Shown: positions 8,984 to 17,504, counted from the first letter of the stretch. The stretch is DNA of 40,750 nt from Chloroflexota bacterium (GCA_005880395.1 VBHQ01000039.1:1-40750), one strand, 5' to 3'. Notes: a model not told the origin generated them from the sequence alone. Program-made: numbers and translations.

Positions 8984-9071
8984 GACAGCTGTCTGTCAAT
9001 CACGCAAAGAAATGCCCGCTTCGCGATTTGTCACCACGGCCGTGCGCTTTGAGATACGACAGACAGCTGTC
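8984..9071. repeat. 14-bp perfect inverted repeat pair in a divergent intergenic region
   Basis: GACAGCTGTCTGTC (8984-8997) recurs as its exact reverse complement at 9058-9071, the copies being 60 bp apart. Each contains the 10-bp palindrome GACAGCTGTC. One copy abuts the start of the HNH gene and the other covers the -35 region of the zinc-ribbon gene. This geometry suits a shared operator bound by a dimeric regulator, possibly with looping. An element-end role is also possible. Confidence 0.6.
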
Positions 9072-9083
9072 AAGCGTGCTAAT

Positions 9084-9089
9084 TACCGT
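9084..9089 (+). promoter_or_regulatory. -10 box TACCGT for leaderless zinc-ribbon gene
   Basis: TACCGT lies 6 nt before ATG 9096. The same hexamer sits 7 nt before the start of the metallo-hydrolase at 25225. The expected -35 position falls inside the upstream inverted repeat. Confidence 0.4.
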
Positions 9090-9095
9090 CGCCTC

Positions 9096-9323
9096 ATGGC
9101 TACCTGTCCAGATTGTCAACAGGAGATGCGGCTCGCCCCCAGCTGCAGCTCCTTGTTCGCCGTCGTCGGGGAACGCAGGCTCGATCGCGTTCGACACGAC
9201 GTCTCGGAAATCGCCCGCTGCGAGAGCTGTTACGTGATGCCCGGCGGCCTCCACCATTTCGGCTGCGACCTGGAGCGCTGCCCGAATTGCGGCGGACAGC
9301 TCATCGCCTGCACCGGCGACTAG
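9096..9323 (+). CDS. Small double zinc-ribbon protein
   Basis: A 75-aa protein with four Cys/His clusters: CPDC near the N-terminus, CESC mid-protein, then PGGLHHFGCDLERCPNCGG and a final Cys. The pattern (GxxHHxGCDxERCPxCGGQ) is seen in a family of small uncharacterised proteins of actinobacteria and relatives, so it should bind one or two zinc ions. ATG 9096 is the first sensible start because the upstream open frame has no coding character. It is a single gene with its own putative leaderless promoter. Function is unknown; a zinc-ribbon adaptor or nucleic-acid-binding role is only a guess. Confidence 0.75.
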   Translation: MATCPDCQQEMRLAPSCSSLFAVVGERRLDRVRHDVSEIARCESCYVMPGGLHHFGCDLERCPNCGGQLIACTGD

Positions 9324-9367
9324 CGATTCCGCCTGGACGCGTCAGGCCGGCTGCGGTTGCGGACTGA

Positions 9368-9757
9368 TCAAGTTTGGCTGCCCGCGTCCTTAAGCCATGG
9401 AAGCGCGACGCTCAGCGGGCTGACCAGCAGCGCATACCGACCTGGCTCCAGCCGCCTGCGTGACGCCAGGCCGACGGCGGCGTCGCCGACTGCCCACCAG
9501 GTCGGGCTGTTGACGGCATCGCCGGAGCGCTGCGTGGCCGAGTCGAAAATCTCTCGATAGGAACCCTCGCCGAGCGCCTGCTGCGCCGCGTGACGTGCAT
9601 CCTCGATCTCGGCGCGGCGCTGCAACCAGGCCTCTTGCTGCCGCCGCGCAATCAGGTTGCGCGCGGGATCCGAGAGACCCAACACGCCCTGGTAAAAACG
9701 ATCGACGACCGAGCCCGAGGCCCGGTCGTCGTCCTCTTTCGTAAACGCTCGGCTCAC
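9368..9757 (-). CDS. Uncharacterised 129-aa protein downstream of lon
   Basis: I do not recognise this protein. It begins MSRAFTKEDDD, which resembles the N-terminus of some GreA/GreB-like proteins, but the helical hairpin and C-terminal domain of Gre factors are not evident. The middle (about 30-70) is strongly helical and charged. The C-terminal half holds VNSPTWWAVGDAAVGL and RYALLVSPLSVALPWL. The GTG start lies 6 bp after the lon stop, so it is probably co-transcribed with lon. It has no signal peptide or transmembrane segment. Codon use matches the neighbours. Confidence 0.6.
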   Translation of the reverse strand: MSRAFTKEDDDRASGSVVDRFYQGVLGLSDPARNLIARRQQEAWLQRRAEIEDARHAAQQALGEGSYREIFDSATQRSGDAVNSPTWWAVGDAAVGLASRRRLEPGRYALLVSPLSVALPWLKDAGSQT

Positions 9758-9763
9758 GCCGGC

Positions 9764-12100
9764 TCAGGCGGCCAGTGGCACCGATGCCGCGACCGGCTCG
9801 AGCGCCCAGCCGAGAACCTGGCGAACGTCGCTCGCGAGGTGAATCGTCATCGCCGTCCGGACCGTCTCGGGCAGATCATCGAGATCCGCCTCGTTTCGGG
9901 CCGGCAGAATGACCTCGGTCAATCCCGCGCGGTGCGCGGCGAGCAGTTTCTGCTTCACCCCGCCGATCGGAAGGACCTTCCCTTGCAGGGTGACCTCGCC
10001 GGTCATCCCGACTGTGCCCTTGACCGGACGTGCCGTCAGCAGGCTCACCAGCGAGGTGACCATCGTCACACCGGCCGACGGCCCATCTTTGGGAATGGCG
10101 CCCGCCGGAACGTGCACGTGGATCGCCTTGCTCTCGAAGCCCGGCGCGATGCCCAGCTCGGCGGCATGTGACCGGACGTACGACAGCCCGATCTGCGCCG
10201 ACTCCTTCATCACGTCACCAAGCTGGCCGGTCAACGTCAGGCCTTTATCGCCGGGCATTGCCGTCGACTCGACGAACAGCACCTCTCCGCCGATGCCGGT
10301 AACGGCCAGACCGGTCGCCACCCCGGGCACCTCGGTTCGTTCCGCCACCTCGGCATGGAACTTGGCGCGGCCGAGATAGGTCTTGACGTCGTCGCCGCCG
10401 ACATGCACCGGAGCGACCGCCTTGCCGGCCTCGATCTGCGTCGCGACTTTCCGAAGCAGCCGTCCCAGCTCGCGCTCCAGGTTGCGGACGCCGGCCTCGC
10501 GCGTGTGGTCGACGATGATCCCGCGCAGCGCCTCGTCTTCGACCACAACATCATCCGCGGCCAGCCCGTTGCGGTCGAGCTGGCGCTTGAGGAGGTGATC
10601 CCTGGTGATGGCGAGCTTCTCTTCCTCGGTATAGCCGTCGAGCCGGATGATCTCCATCCGATCGAGCAGCGGCGCCGGGATGGTGTCCGCCACGTTCGCG
10701 GTCGGGATGAACAGGACTTCGGACAGATCCAGGTCCACCTCGAGGTAGTGGTCGCGGAACGAATGGTTCTGCGCCGGATCGAGCACCTCGAGCAGCGCCG
10801 ACGATGGATCGCCGCGCCAGTCGCTGCCGACCTTGTCGATCTCGTCCAGCATGATCACCGGGTTGCGTGTCCCAGCCTCTTTCAGAGCACGCGCGATGCG
10901 GCCGGGCAGCGCACCAACGTAGGTACGGCGGTGGCCACGGATCTCGGCCTCGTCGTGAATTCCACCCAGCGAGATGCGGGTGAACTTCCGACCGAGCGCG
11001 CGGGCGACCGACTCGCCCAGTGACGTCTTGCCGACGCCGGGCGGTCCGACCAGGGTGATGATCGCTCCAGAGCCGCGCCCGCCGATGACCGACAGGCCGC
11101 GCGCCTCACGGCGCTTGCGCACCGCGAGGAACTCGATGATGCGATCCTTCACGTCTTCGAGCCCGGTGTGGTCCTGGTCGAGGATGTGCCGCGCTTCGAC
11201 CACGTCGAACTGGTCGGTGGTGCGCTTGTTCCAGGGCATCTCCAGCATCCAGTCGAGGTAGTTTCGAATCCACCCGGCCTCCGGGTTCTGGTCGCTGGTC
11301 CGCTCGAGCCGGTCCAGCTCGCGCTCGACTTCCTTGCGGACCGCATCCGGCATGCCCGCATCCTCGATCTTCTTCCGATACTCGGCGGCGATGTCACCGT
11401 CGCCCTCGCCAAGCTCCTTCTTGATCGCCTCCATTTGCTGGCGCAGCAGGAATTCGCGCTGGCGCTTCTCCATCCCTTCCTGAACCTCGTTGCGGATCTT
11501 GTCCTTCAGCGAGGCCTCGGCGAGGATTTCCCGCGTCCAGGCGATCAGCTTCTGCAGCCGCGCCTCGACGTCGAGCGCTTCCAGGATCTCGACCTTTCGC
11601 TCGAGGGACAGATCGGGCGAGTATCCCGACAGGTCGGCGAGCTGGCTCGGCTTGTCGATGCCGCGCACCATCTGAATGACCTCGCTCGCGCCGCGCAGCT
11701 CGAGCAGGTTCTCGATCAGCGCCTTGTACTCGCGGGCAAGGACATGGGCTTTTTCGGTCAGCGGGTTGAGGTCGTCGGCCGGCTGCGCCAGCACCCGCAG
11801 GGCGGGCCCGGTGCCGGCAGCCGCGCTACCGACCGTCGCCCGATAGAGGCCCTGGAGGATTGCCACCTCGATGCCGTTGGGGAGCTTGCGGGAATCCTCG
11901 AGCCGGGCAGCCGTGCCGACCGTCGCATAGGTGCCTTCAACCCGCGGAACCAGCAGCACGACGCGGTCGCCCTCCCTGGCCGCGGCGACGGCAGCCTTCG
12001 CTTCGTCGCGCTCCAGCGGGATCGTGACCACCATTCCCGGGAGCACCACGCCATTGTTCAGGGGCAAAAGCGGAATCAATTCAGTTTTAACTTGGGACAT
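9764..12100 (-). CDS. lon: ATP-dependent protease Lon (LonA)
   Basis: This is a cytoplasmic AAA+ serine protease that degrades misfolded and regulatory proteins. The domain order is classical: N-terminal LON substrate domain (about 8-200), coiled helical region (about 200-300), AAA+ ATPase with Walker A GPPGVGKTS near residues 352-360 and LDEIDKVGSDWRGDPSSALLE, then the S16 protease domain. The catalytic dyad is S675 in PKDGPSAGVTM and K718 in GGVKQKLLAAHRAG, spaced by 43 residues as in E. coli Lon. At 778 aa it has normal length. A small glycine-rich insert (SVIGGRGSGA) lies just before Walker A. AAGGAG lies 12-13 nt before the ATG. Neighbours are adk upstream and a small unknown gene downstream. 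I see no heat-shock operator (HspR or CIRCE) in the short upstream region. Confidence 0.96.
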   Translation of the reverse strand: MSQVKTELIPLLPLNNGVVLPGMVVTIPLERDEAKAAVAAAREGDRVVLLVPRVEGTYATVGTAARLEDSRKLPNGIEVAILQGLYRATVGSAAAGTGPALRVLAQPADDLNPLTEKAHVLAREYKALIENLLELRGASEVIQMVRGIDKPSQLADLSGYSPDLSLERKVEILEALDVEARLQKLIAWTREILAEASLKDKIRNEVQEGMEKRQREFLLRQQMEAIKKELGEGDGDIAAEYRKKIEDAGMPDAVRKEVERELDRLERTSDQNPEAGWIRNYLDWMLEMPWNKRTTDQFDVVEARHILDQDHTGLEDVKDRIIEFLAVRKRREARGLSVIGGRGSGAIITLVGPPGVGKTSLGESVARALGRKFTRISLGGIHDEAEIRGHRRTYVGALPGRIARALKEAGTRNPVIMLDEIDKVGSDWRGDPSSALLEVLDPAQNHSFRDHYLEVDLDLSEVLFIPTANVADTIPAPLLDRMEIIRLDGYTEEEKLAITRDHLLKRQLDRNGLAADDVVVEDEALRGIIVDHTREAGVRNLERELGRLLRKVATQIEAGKAVAPVHVGGDDVKTYLGRAKFHAEVAERTEVPGVATGLAVTGIGGEVLFVESTAMPGDKGLTLTGQLGDVMKESAQIGLSYVRSHAAELGIAPGFESKAIHVHVPAGAIPKDGPSAGVTMVTSLVSLLTARPVKGTVGMTGEVTLQGKVLPIGGVKQKLLAAHRAGLTEVILPARNEADLDDLPETVRTAMTIHLASDVRQVLGWALEPVAASVPLAA

Positions 12101-12175
12101 CTTTCGTTGCTTCTCCTTTTCGTCTCTCCAGGGACAACCCGGCAGACCTTAGGTTTATGCCCAAGCGGGCCCGCC

Positions 12176-12763
12176 TCAAACGGCGTCCCGTGGCAGGGAG
12201 TCGATGACCTCCCGGATCGATGCCGCCACCGCGTCGGGCAGTCGAGTACCGTCGACGAGCCTGAGTTTGCTGTTCCGGCGGTAATAGTCGATCAACGGCG
12301 CCGTCTGCTCGAGGAAAACGTCGATTCGGTGAAGGATGACATCCGGCCGGTCATCGGAGCGCCCCTCGACCTCGGCGCGCTGCCCAAGCCGCTCGATCAA
12401 GGACTGGCGGTCCGCCTGCAGGTAGACCACCGCGTCGAGCGGACGGCCGAGCTCGACGAGCAGTCGGTCGAGGGCCTCGGCCTGCGGCACCGTGCGCGGA
12501 AAACCGTCGAGCACGAACCCATGCGTGGCATCGGCCTGGCCAAGCCGATGGCGAATGACGTCGATGACGAGGTCATCCGGGACCAACTCACCGCGTTCGA
12601 GGAAGGCCTTGACCCGCTGGCCGAGCGGTGTTCCGGCCTCGACCAGGGCCCGAAAGATGTCACCGGTGGCGATGTGCGGAATGCTAAGGGCGGCGCTCAA
12701 CCGTGCCGCCTGTGTGCCCTTGCCCGAACCAGGAGGGCCAAGCAGGACGAGGTCAACGCCCAT
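12176..12763 (-). CDS. adk: Adenylate kinase
   Basis: It catalyses ATP + AMP to 2 ADP in the cytosol. The P-loop LGPPGSGKGTQ is at residues 8-18, the AMP-binding segment is ATGDIFR, and GFVLDGFPRTVPQAEALD is the NMP/phosphate-binding signature. The LID is the short form (EGRSDDRPDVILHR) with no zinc Cys cluster, as in actinobacteria, cyanobacteria and Chloroflexota. ATG 12763 is chosen because it starts directly at the conserved beta-strand (MGVDLVLLG). The longer open frame upstream is a shadow of the transglycosylase gene. The start overlaps that gene's stop by one base (TAATG). The length is 195 aa. Confidence 0.94.
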   Translation of the reverse strand: MGVDLVLLGPPGSGKGTQAARLSAALSIPHIATGDIFRALVEAGTPLGQRVKAFLERGELVPDDLVIDVIRHRLGQADATHGFVLDGFPRTVPQAEALDRLLVELGRPLDAVVYLQADRQSLIERLGQRAEVEGRSDDRPDVILHRIDVFLEQTAPLIDYYRRNSKLRLVDGTRLPDAVAASIREVIDSLPRDAV

Positions 12764-13497
12764 TACTTGCAAGGAAAGCCGATCGGCTCGTTGTAGGCCC
12801 GGCCTGCCTGGTCCTGACTGATGTACCCGTCGTGCGCCATCTGCGCCAGCACGTTGAACTGCCGCGCCCGTGCCGGACAAGGATTCCGATAGGGATCGTA
12901 GAAGGAGGGTGATTGCGGCAGCCCGGCAAGCATCGACGCGCGCGCCAGGTCGAGCGCGATCGGCGGTCGGTGAAAATAGACCGCCGACGCGGCGCCAATC
13001 CCATACGCGCCGTGGCCGTAATAGACGGCATTGAAGTAGTTCTCCAGGATGGTGTGCTTGTCGAAGCGCGCCTCGACCTTGAGCGTCAGGAGCAGGTCCT
13101 CGATCTTGCGGGCTCCATTATCGTTGTCGTTCAAGTAGACGACTTTGACCAGCTGTTGGGTCAGCGTGCTCCCGCCCTGGAGGGCGCGGTGACGGTAGAG
13201 ATCGGTGAGGATGGCGCGGATCACGCCCTGGGTGTCGATGCCCCGATGCTGGTAAAAGCGCTCGTCCTCGATGGCGATCAGCGCCTCGCTCAGCTGATCG
13301 GGGACGCTGGCGAGCGGGACGCGCGTGGCCTCGTGGGCGCCCAGGATCGCATCGACCCGGGCGGGCAGGTCGTCGATCGGCCGGCTCAGCAGGAGTCCGA
13401 ATGCGGTCACGACCCCGAGCGCGGCCGGGACCCCGAGGACGATGGCGACCAGCGCGGCAACCAGCTGCTGCCGCCGCGTTTGCCGGGCGCCCCGCAT
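12763..13497 (-). CDS. Monofunctional peptidoglycan glycosyltransferase (GT51)
   Basis: It polymerises lipid II into glycan strands on the outer face of the membrane. An N-terminal anchor spans about residues 11-36. The GT51 motifs follow: IAIEDERFYQHRGID (catalytic E77), QGGSTLTQQLVKVVYL, RKIEDLLLTLKVEARF (likely second Glu at 133) and NYFNAVYYGHGAYGIGAAS. At 244 aa there is no transpeptidase domain, so it is a MtgA-like enzyme or a shortened class A PBP. ATG 13497 is preceded by TACAAT at 9 nt. The gene diverges from pdxS and leads adk. Confidence 0.88.
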   Translation of the reverse strand: MRGARQTRRQQLVAALVAIVLGVPAALGVVTAFGLLLSRPIDDLPARVDAILGAHEATRVPLASVPDQLSEALIAIEDERFYQHRGIDTQGVIRAILTDLYRHRALQGGSTLTQQLVKVVYLNDNDNGARKIEDLLLTLKVEARFDKHTILENYFNAVYYGHGAYGIGAASAVYFHRPPIALDLARASMLAGLPQSPSFYDPYRNPCPARARQFNVLAQMAHDGYISQDQAGRAYNEPIGFPCK

Positions 13498-13506
13498 TGC
13501 GGATGA

Positions 13507-13512
13507 ATTGTA
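13507..13512 (-). promoter_or_regulatory. -10 box TACAAT for the glycosyltransferase-adk unit
   Basis: TACAAT on the minus strand, 9 nt before ATG 13497, implies a leader of about 2 nt. It is back-to-back with the pdxS -10 at 13525-13530. No convincing -35 was found. Confidence 0.4.
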
Positions 13513-13524
13513 AGGATGGGAAGC

Positions 13525-13530
13525 TAAAAT
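13525..13530 (+). promoter_or_regulatory. -10 box TAAAAT for pdxS
   Basis: TAAAAT overlaps the first ATG (13529) and lies 7 nt before a second in-frame ATG (13538). This makes the second ATG the likely leaderless start of pdxS. Confidence 0.42.
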
Positions 13531-13537
13531 GACCTTG

Positions 13538-14355
13538 ATGGCGGAATTGACGCCGAACTCCGAGGATCGTCGGGGAACCTGGAAGGTCAAGGCGGGGCTC
13601 GCCGAGATGCTCAAGGGCGGCGTCATCATGGACGTCGTCACCGCGGAGCAGGCCAAAATTGCCGAGGATGCGGGGGCGGTTGCGGTCATGGCCCTGGAGC
13701 GCGTGCCGGCCGACATCCGCAAAGAAGGCGGCGTGGCGCGGATGAGTGACCCCGGATTGATCACCGCGATCATCGACGCGGTCACTATCCCCGTGATGGC
13801 GAAATGCCGGATCGGCCACTTCGTCGAAGCACAGGTTTGCCGTTCGTCTGCGGCTGCCGCGATCTCGGGGAGGCGCTGCGGCGCATCGCGGAAGGCGCGG
13901 CGATGATCCGCACCAAGGGCGAGGCTGGCACCGGCAACGTCGTCGAGGCGGTCCGTCACATGCGGGCCGTCACGGGGGCGACCCGCAAGCTGCAAGGCGC
14001 CGGCCCCGAGGAACTCGTGATGGAGGCGAAGCGAATCGGAGCGCCGCTCGACCTGCTGGAAGAAACCGCGCGCCTCGGCCGGCTTCCGGTCGTGAACTTT
14101 GCCGCCGGCGGCATTGCGACTCCGGCGGACGCCGCGCTGATGATGCAGCTTGGCTGCGACGGCATCTTCGTCGGCTCCGGCATCTTCAAGGCGGAGAATC
14201 CTTCCGCCCGCGCTAAGGCCATCGTGGCGGCGACCACGTATTACGACCGGCCGGACATTCTTGCCGATGCGTCCAAGAGCCTGGGCAAACCGATGCGGGG
14301 GTTGGAGATCGGGGTGATACCCCAGGAGGAACTGCTCGCCGGCAGAGGCTGGTGA
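13538..14355 (+). pseudogene. pdxS: Pyridoxal 5'-phosphate synthase subunit PdxS, broken by about 90-bp deletion
   Basis: PdxS condenses ribose 5-phosphate, glyceraldehyde 3-phosphate and ammonia (from PdxT) into PLP. The first frame carries [31 protein letters not shown] and [16 protein letters not shown]. At 13834-13837 the family sequence jumps to [17 protein letters not shown] in another frame and continues normally to the C-terminus ([38 protein letters not shown]). About 31 conserved residues (the block ending in the normal ESEVLTPADE region) are missing, an out-of-frame loss near 91 bp. Both lysines that form sugar intermediates (in PVMAK and RTKGE) remain. Given an intact pdxT and no other damage, assembly error is the likeliest cause. 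The start is placed at ATG 13538 because of the -10 position; ATG 13529 is the alternative. Confidence 0.88.
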
Positions 14356-14939
14356 CCCGGCCGCGCCGAGTCGGCGTCCTCGCCCTGCAGGGGGATTTTC
14401 GAGAGCATCTGGCGGCGCTGCGCGCCTGTGAGGTGGAGGGTGTCCCTATCCGGCTCGCGCGCGATCTCGATGCCGTCGATGCCCTGATCCTCCCCGGTGG
14501 TGAAAGCACCACCATGGAGCGGCTGATGGAGCCTTCCCTGCGGCAGGCGATCGGCCTGCGCACGCAGGCCGGCATGCCGGTGATGGGCACCTGCGCGGGC
14601 ATGATCCTGATGGCGAAAAGGGTGGAGGATGGTCGGGGTGACCAGCAACCGCTGGGACTGATGGACATCGATGTCCGACGAAACGCCTATGGCCGCCAGG
14701 TGGACAGCTTTGAGGCCGAGGTCGAATCGGACGCGATCGGCGGCAGCGGGCCCGCCGTCTTCATTCGGGCGCCACAGGTCACCGAGCACGGGCCGGAGGT
14801 CGTTCCGCTCGCCTCGCACGCCGGGCAGGAGGTTGCGATGGTGCAGGGCAAGCGCCTGGCGCTCGCCTTTCATCCCGAGCTGACGCCCGATCGACGCTGG
14901 CATCAATATTTCCTCTCGCTCGACGGCGAACGACGATGA
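14352..14939 (+). CDS. pdxT: Pyridoxal 5'-phosphate synthase glutaminase subunit PdxT
   Basis: This class I glutamine amidotransferase releases ammonia from glutamine and channels it to PdxS. It shows [11 protein letters not shown], the [14 protein letters not shown] loop, nucleophile C81 in [12 protein letters not shown], the signature [18 protein letters not shown], and the His-Glu pair H174/E176 in AFHPELT. Its 195 aa is the usual size. The GTG start overlaps the pdxS stop (GTGA), as expected for a 1:1 complex. The stop overlaps the GNAT gene (ATGA). Confidence 0.95.
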   Translation: MTRPRRVGVLALQGDFREHLAALRACEVEGVPIRLARDLDAVDALILPGGESTTMERLMEPSLRQAIGLRTQAGMPVMGTCAGMILMAKRVEDGRGDQQPLGLMDIDVRRNAYGRQVDSFEAEVESDAIGGSGPAVFIRAPQVTEHGPEVVPLASHAGQEVAMVQGKRLALAFHPELTPDRRWHQYFLSLDGERR

Positions 14940-15943
14940 GCGTCCAGGTCCGTCCGGCGCAGCTCAAGGATCTGGGCGCGATCGAAGGGCTTTACCGGCA
15001 GCAGCTGCGCGAGGCGGAGCGGCCGGCCTTGAAGAAACAGTTCGCCTCCTCGCGGTTGTGGTTCCTCCTCAATCACGCCTTTGCCTCGATCCTGCCGATC
15101 GCCTCTCCCGCCGACCATGTTTACGTGATGCAGGATTCGCGGCGGAAATCGATCCAGGGCTTCGTGCAGGCGGAGACCGCGAGCCTCGGCCCGGGTGCGT
15201 GGCAGATCCTCAACCTCTGCTTGAGCCCCGACCTCGAGCGCTTTGGCGGAGGGACGGCCTTGCTCGACCACCTCTTCAACGAGGGATTGAAACGCGGCGT
15301 GACCAAATTCGTCGTCCGCGTTCCGGTCGACGATCCCATCGCCGACCTCTTCAAGGCGCGAGGCTTCACGGCTTACGCCACCGAGCACGCGCTGCTGGCG
15401 GAGAATGTCGCGAGCCGTGCCGCCGCACCGCTCGCGGGCTGGCGGGCGATGCGTCGCGAAGATGAGCTCGGTCTCTACCTTCTCTATTGCGCCAGCACGC
15501 CGAAGGCCGTCGCGGCGGTCGAGGCCGCCAACTTCAGTGAATGGCGCCGAACCTTTGGCCTCGGCGCGCGGGCGGGACGCCTGCCGCGACGCGCCGGTCA
15601 GCCGCGCTTCGTGGTTGAGCGGGTCCAGGTCGTCGGCTGGATGAGCCTGTCTCCGGGGGCTGGCGGCCGGCCGCACACGCTGGGATTGCTGGCGGCCGCC
15701 CAGCCGCCCGACCTCTGGCCGTCGCTGGTGCAACGGGCCCTCGCCTATGTCGCGCAGCACCAGCCCGGGCCGGTCTGGTGCAGCTTGCGCCATTACGACC
15801 CGGTCGGCATTCGCTTGTTACAGCGCGAGGGTTTCGAGGTGATCGCCTCCCAGACGCTGCTGGTGCGCGAGCTGCCGATGAAGGTTCCCGCGAAAATCCG
15901 GGTAAGAATCAAGGACAAGCGGCTGGTGCCGCAGTATGGCTGA
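14936..15943 (+). CDS. GNAT-fold acyltransferase-like protein (two GNAT-like halves)
   Basis: A 335-aa soluble protein. The N-terminal half (about 1-155) looks like a GNAT domain: VRPAQLKDLGAIEGLYRQQL is beta1-alpha1, and ERFGGGTALLDHLFNEGLKRG is a candidate acetyl-CoA pyrophosphate loop followed by its helix. The C-terminal half (about 235-325) repeats a degenerate GNAT pattern ending in RHYDPVGIRLLQREGFEVI. Acetyl or another acyl transfer is likely, but the acceptor is unknown and one half may be non-catalytic. It overlaps pdxT by 4 bp and the R3H-ATPase by 8 bp, so it is translationally coupled to both. The Ycf45/R3H ATPase next door is the most informative context. Confidence 0.7.
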   Translation: MSVQVRPAQLKDLGAIEGLYRQQLREAERPALKKQFASSRLWFLLNHAFASILPIASPADHVYVMQDSRRKSIQGFVQAETASLGPGAWQILNLCLSPDLERFGGGTALLDHLFNEGLKRGVTKFVVRVPVDDPIADLFKARGFTAYATEHALLAENVASRAAAPLAGWRAMRREDELGLYLLYCASTPKAVAAVEAANFSEWRRTFGLGARAGRLPRRAGQPRFVVERVQVVGWMSLSPGAGGRPHTLGLLAAAQPPDLWPSLVQRALAYVAQHQPGPVWCSLRHYDPVGIRLLQREGFEVIASQTLLVRELPMKVPAKIRVRIKDKRLVPQYG

Positions 15944-17504
15944 GCCAATCCACGAACTGAGGCGATCGCATAACGGGCTGGCGGCCGCCGATCCGGCAGA
16001 GCTGGACCTGCTCTTCCTGGCGCTCCCGCCGCACATCAACCGGGCGGTCAAGCGGCTCGATCACCAGGGCCTGCTGCTCGAGGTCGTGCTCGACCTCGGC
16101 CGGGAGCCGGAGGCTCGCTTCCCCGACAATGAGGTCATCCTCGACGAGACGCCGGTGACGTCTGAGGATCTCGAGTTTGTCGCGACCCGCGTCGGGTCGT
16201 TCGGCGATGACAACCGGGCGGGCATCGAGCGCACGCTGCACCGGATCTCCGCGATTCGCAATCGCTCGGGTCAGATCGTTGGCCTGACCTGCCGCGTCGG
16301 TCGCGCCATCACGGGGACGATCGACATCATCAAGGACATGGTCATCGGCGGAAAGAGCATCCTGCTGCTGGGTCGTCCCGGCATCGGCAAGACGACCATG
16401 CTGCGCGAATGCGCACGCGTGCTCGCCGACGAGATGAAAAAGCGCGTCGTCATCGTCGATACCTCGAACGAGATCGGCGGCGACGGCGACATCCCGCATC
16501 CCGGCATCGGCCGCTCGCGGCGCATGCAGGTCCGCACGCCGGCCCTGCAGCACGCGGTGATGATCGAGGCGGTCGAGAATCACATGCCCCAGGTGATCGT
16601 CATCGACGAGATCGGCACCGAGCTGGAGGCCGCCGCGGCGCGGACCATCGCCGAGCGTGGGGTGCAGCTGGTGGCGACCGCGCACGGCAACTCGCTCGAA
16701 AATCTCCTCGTCAACCCGACGCTCAACGACCTGCTGGGCGGCATCCAGACGGTGACCCTCTCCGATGAAGAGGCGCGCCGCCGGGGCACCCAGAAGTCGG
16801 TGCTCGAGCGGAAGTCGCCGCCGACATTTGATGTGCTGGTCGAGATCCATGACCGGGACCGCCTCGCGGTGCACCAGCCGCTGGCTGAGGTCGTCGACGC
16901 GGCGCTGCGCGGCGCACTGAAGCCGCCGCAGATGCGGATCCGTGGCGCCGACGGTGCCATCGTTGCCCGCATCGTGGAGGCGGCGCCGATGCGAACGGCC
17001 GCCGTCCGGGAACCGCTCGAGGCACCCCGCTCGCGCGGGATGCACGAGACCATCTCGGTGTTTCCCTACGGCGTCAGCCGGAACTACCTCGAGCAGGCGA
17101 TCAATGAGCTCCGCGTGCCGATCCGGGTCCAGAACCACATCGAGGAGGCGGACCTGATCCTGACGCTGAAGAACTACTACCGTCGCAAGGACTCGCCGCT
17201 CAAAGACGCCGAGGCCGATGGCATTCCGATCCAGGTGTTGAAGAGCAACACGATCACGCAGATCAAGAACGCGCTCGGCCGGATGTACCAGCTCGATACC
17301 CCCGATCCCACGGAGTCGGCGTTGCAGGAGACGCTGGAAGGAATCAGCCGCGCGAAGGCGACCCATTCCATGGTCGAGCTCTCCCCCCAGAATGCCTACG
17401 TGCGCCGCCTCCAGCACCAGCTGGTTGAGCGCCACGAGCTCACCGCGCGCAGCACCGGGAAGGAGCCGAATCGCCGGCTCCGCATCTACACCGCGGCGGA
17501 TTGA
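15936..17504 (+). CDS. AAA ATPase with C-terminal R3H domain (Ycf45/SpoIIIAA-like)
   Basis: A 522-aa P-loop ATPase related to chloroplast Ycf45 and sporulation protein SpoIIIAA. Walker A is GRPGIGKTT near residues 146-154 and Walker B is IVIDEIG near 221-227, with VDTSNEIGGDGDIPHPGIG between them and the sensor-like VATAHGNSLENLL after. The N-terminal about 110 residues match the family's helical lead-in (LPPHINRAVKR). The last 45 residues (SPQNAYVRRLQHQLVERHEL and KEPNRRLRIY) form an R3H single-stranded-nucleic-acid-binding domain. The family is conserved in cyanobacteria, plastids and Chloroflexota, and its role is unproven; an RNA- or DNA-linked motor is inference. The ATG overlaps the GNAT gene by 8 bp. 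Confidence 0.88.
   Translation: MAEPIHELRRSHNGLAAADPAELDLLFLALPPHINRAVKRLDHQGLLLEVVLDLGREPEARFPDNEVILDETPVTSEDLEFVATRVGSFGDDNRAGIERTLHRISAIRNRSGQIVGLTCRVGRAITGTIDIIKDMVIGGKSILLLGRPGIGKTTMLRECARVLADEMKKRVVIVDTSNEIGGDGDIPHPGIGRSRRMQVRTPALQHAVMIEAVENHMPQVIVIDEIGTELEAAAARTIAERGVQLVATAHGNSLENLLVNPTLNDLLGGIQTVTLSDEEARRRGTQKSVLERKSPPTFDVLVEIHDRDRLAVHQPLAEVVDAALRGALKPPQMRIRGADGAIVARIVEAAPMRTAAVREPLEAPRSRGMHETISVFPYGVSRNYLEQAINELRVPIRVQNHIEEADLILTLKNYYRRKDSPLKDAEADGIPIQVLKSNTITQIKNALGRMYQLDTPDPTESALQETLEGISRAKATHSMVELSPQNAYVRRLQHQLVERHELTARSTGKEPNRRLRIYTAAD

Noticed and set aside
7733-9071. A mobile element or homing unit built around the HNH gene
   Set aside because: There is no target duplication, transposase, intron or inverted ends flanking the gene; the 14-bp repeats both lie upstream of it.
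9331-9347. Hairpin GCCTG-GACGCGT-CAGGC between the zinc-ribbon gene and the 129-aa gene
   Set aside because: The stem has only 5 bp and no T-run follows on either strand, so I do not call a terminator.
9368-9757. GreA/GreB-type elongation factor
   Set aside because: Only the first dozen residues (SRAFTKEDDD) are reminiscent; the coiled-coil hairpin and C-terminal domain are not seen.
12163-12172. Perfect palindrome GCGGGCCCGC upstream of lon
   Set aside because: A 10-bp GC palindrome is not unusual at this base composition and no second copy or known operator pattern was found.
11168-12796. Plus-strand open frame of 542 aa opposite lon and adk
   Set aside because: It runs antisense across two well-identified genes and resembles no protein; the lack of stops follows from high-GC codon use.
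15909-17435. Minus-strand open frame of 508 aa opposite the R3H-ATPase
   Set aside because: Composition is typical of the antisense of a GC-rich gene, and the ATPase has complete Walker motifs on the plus strand.
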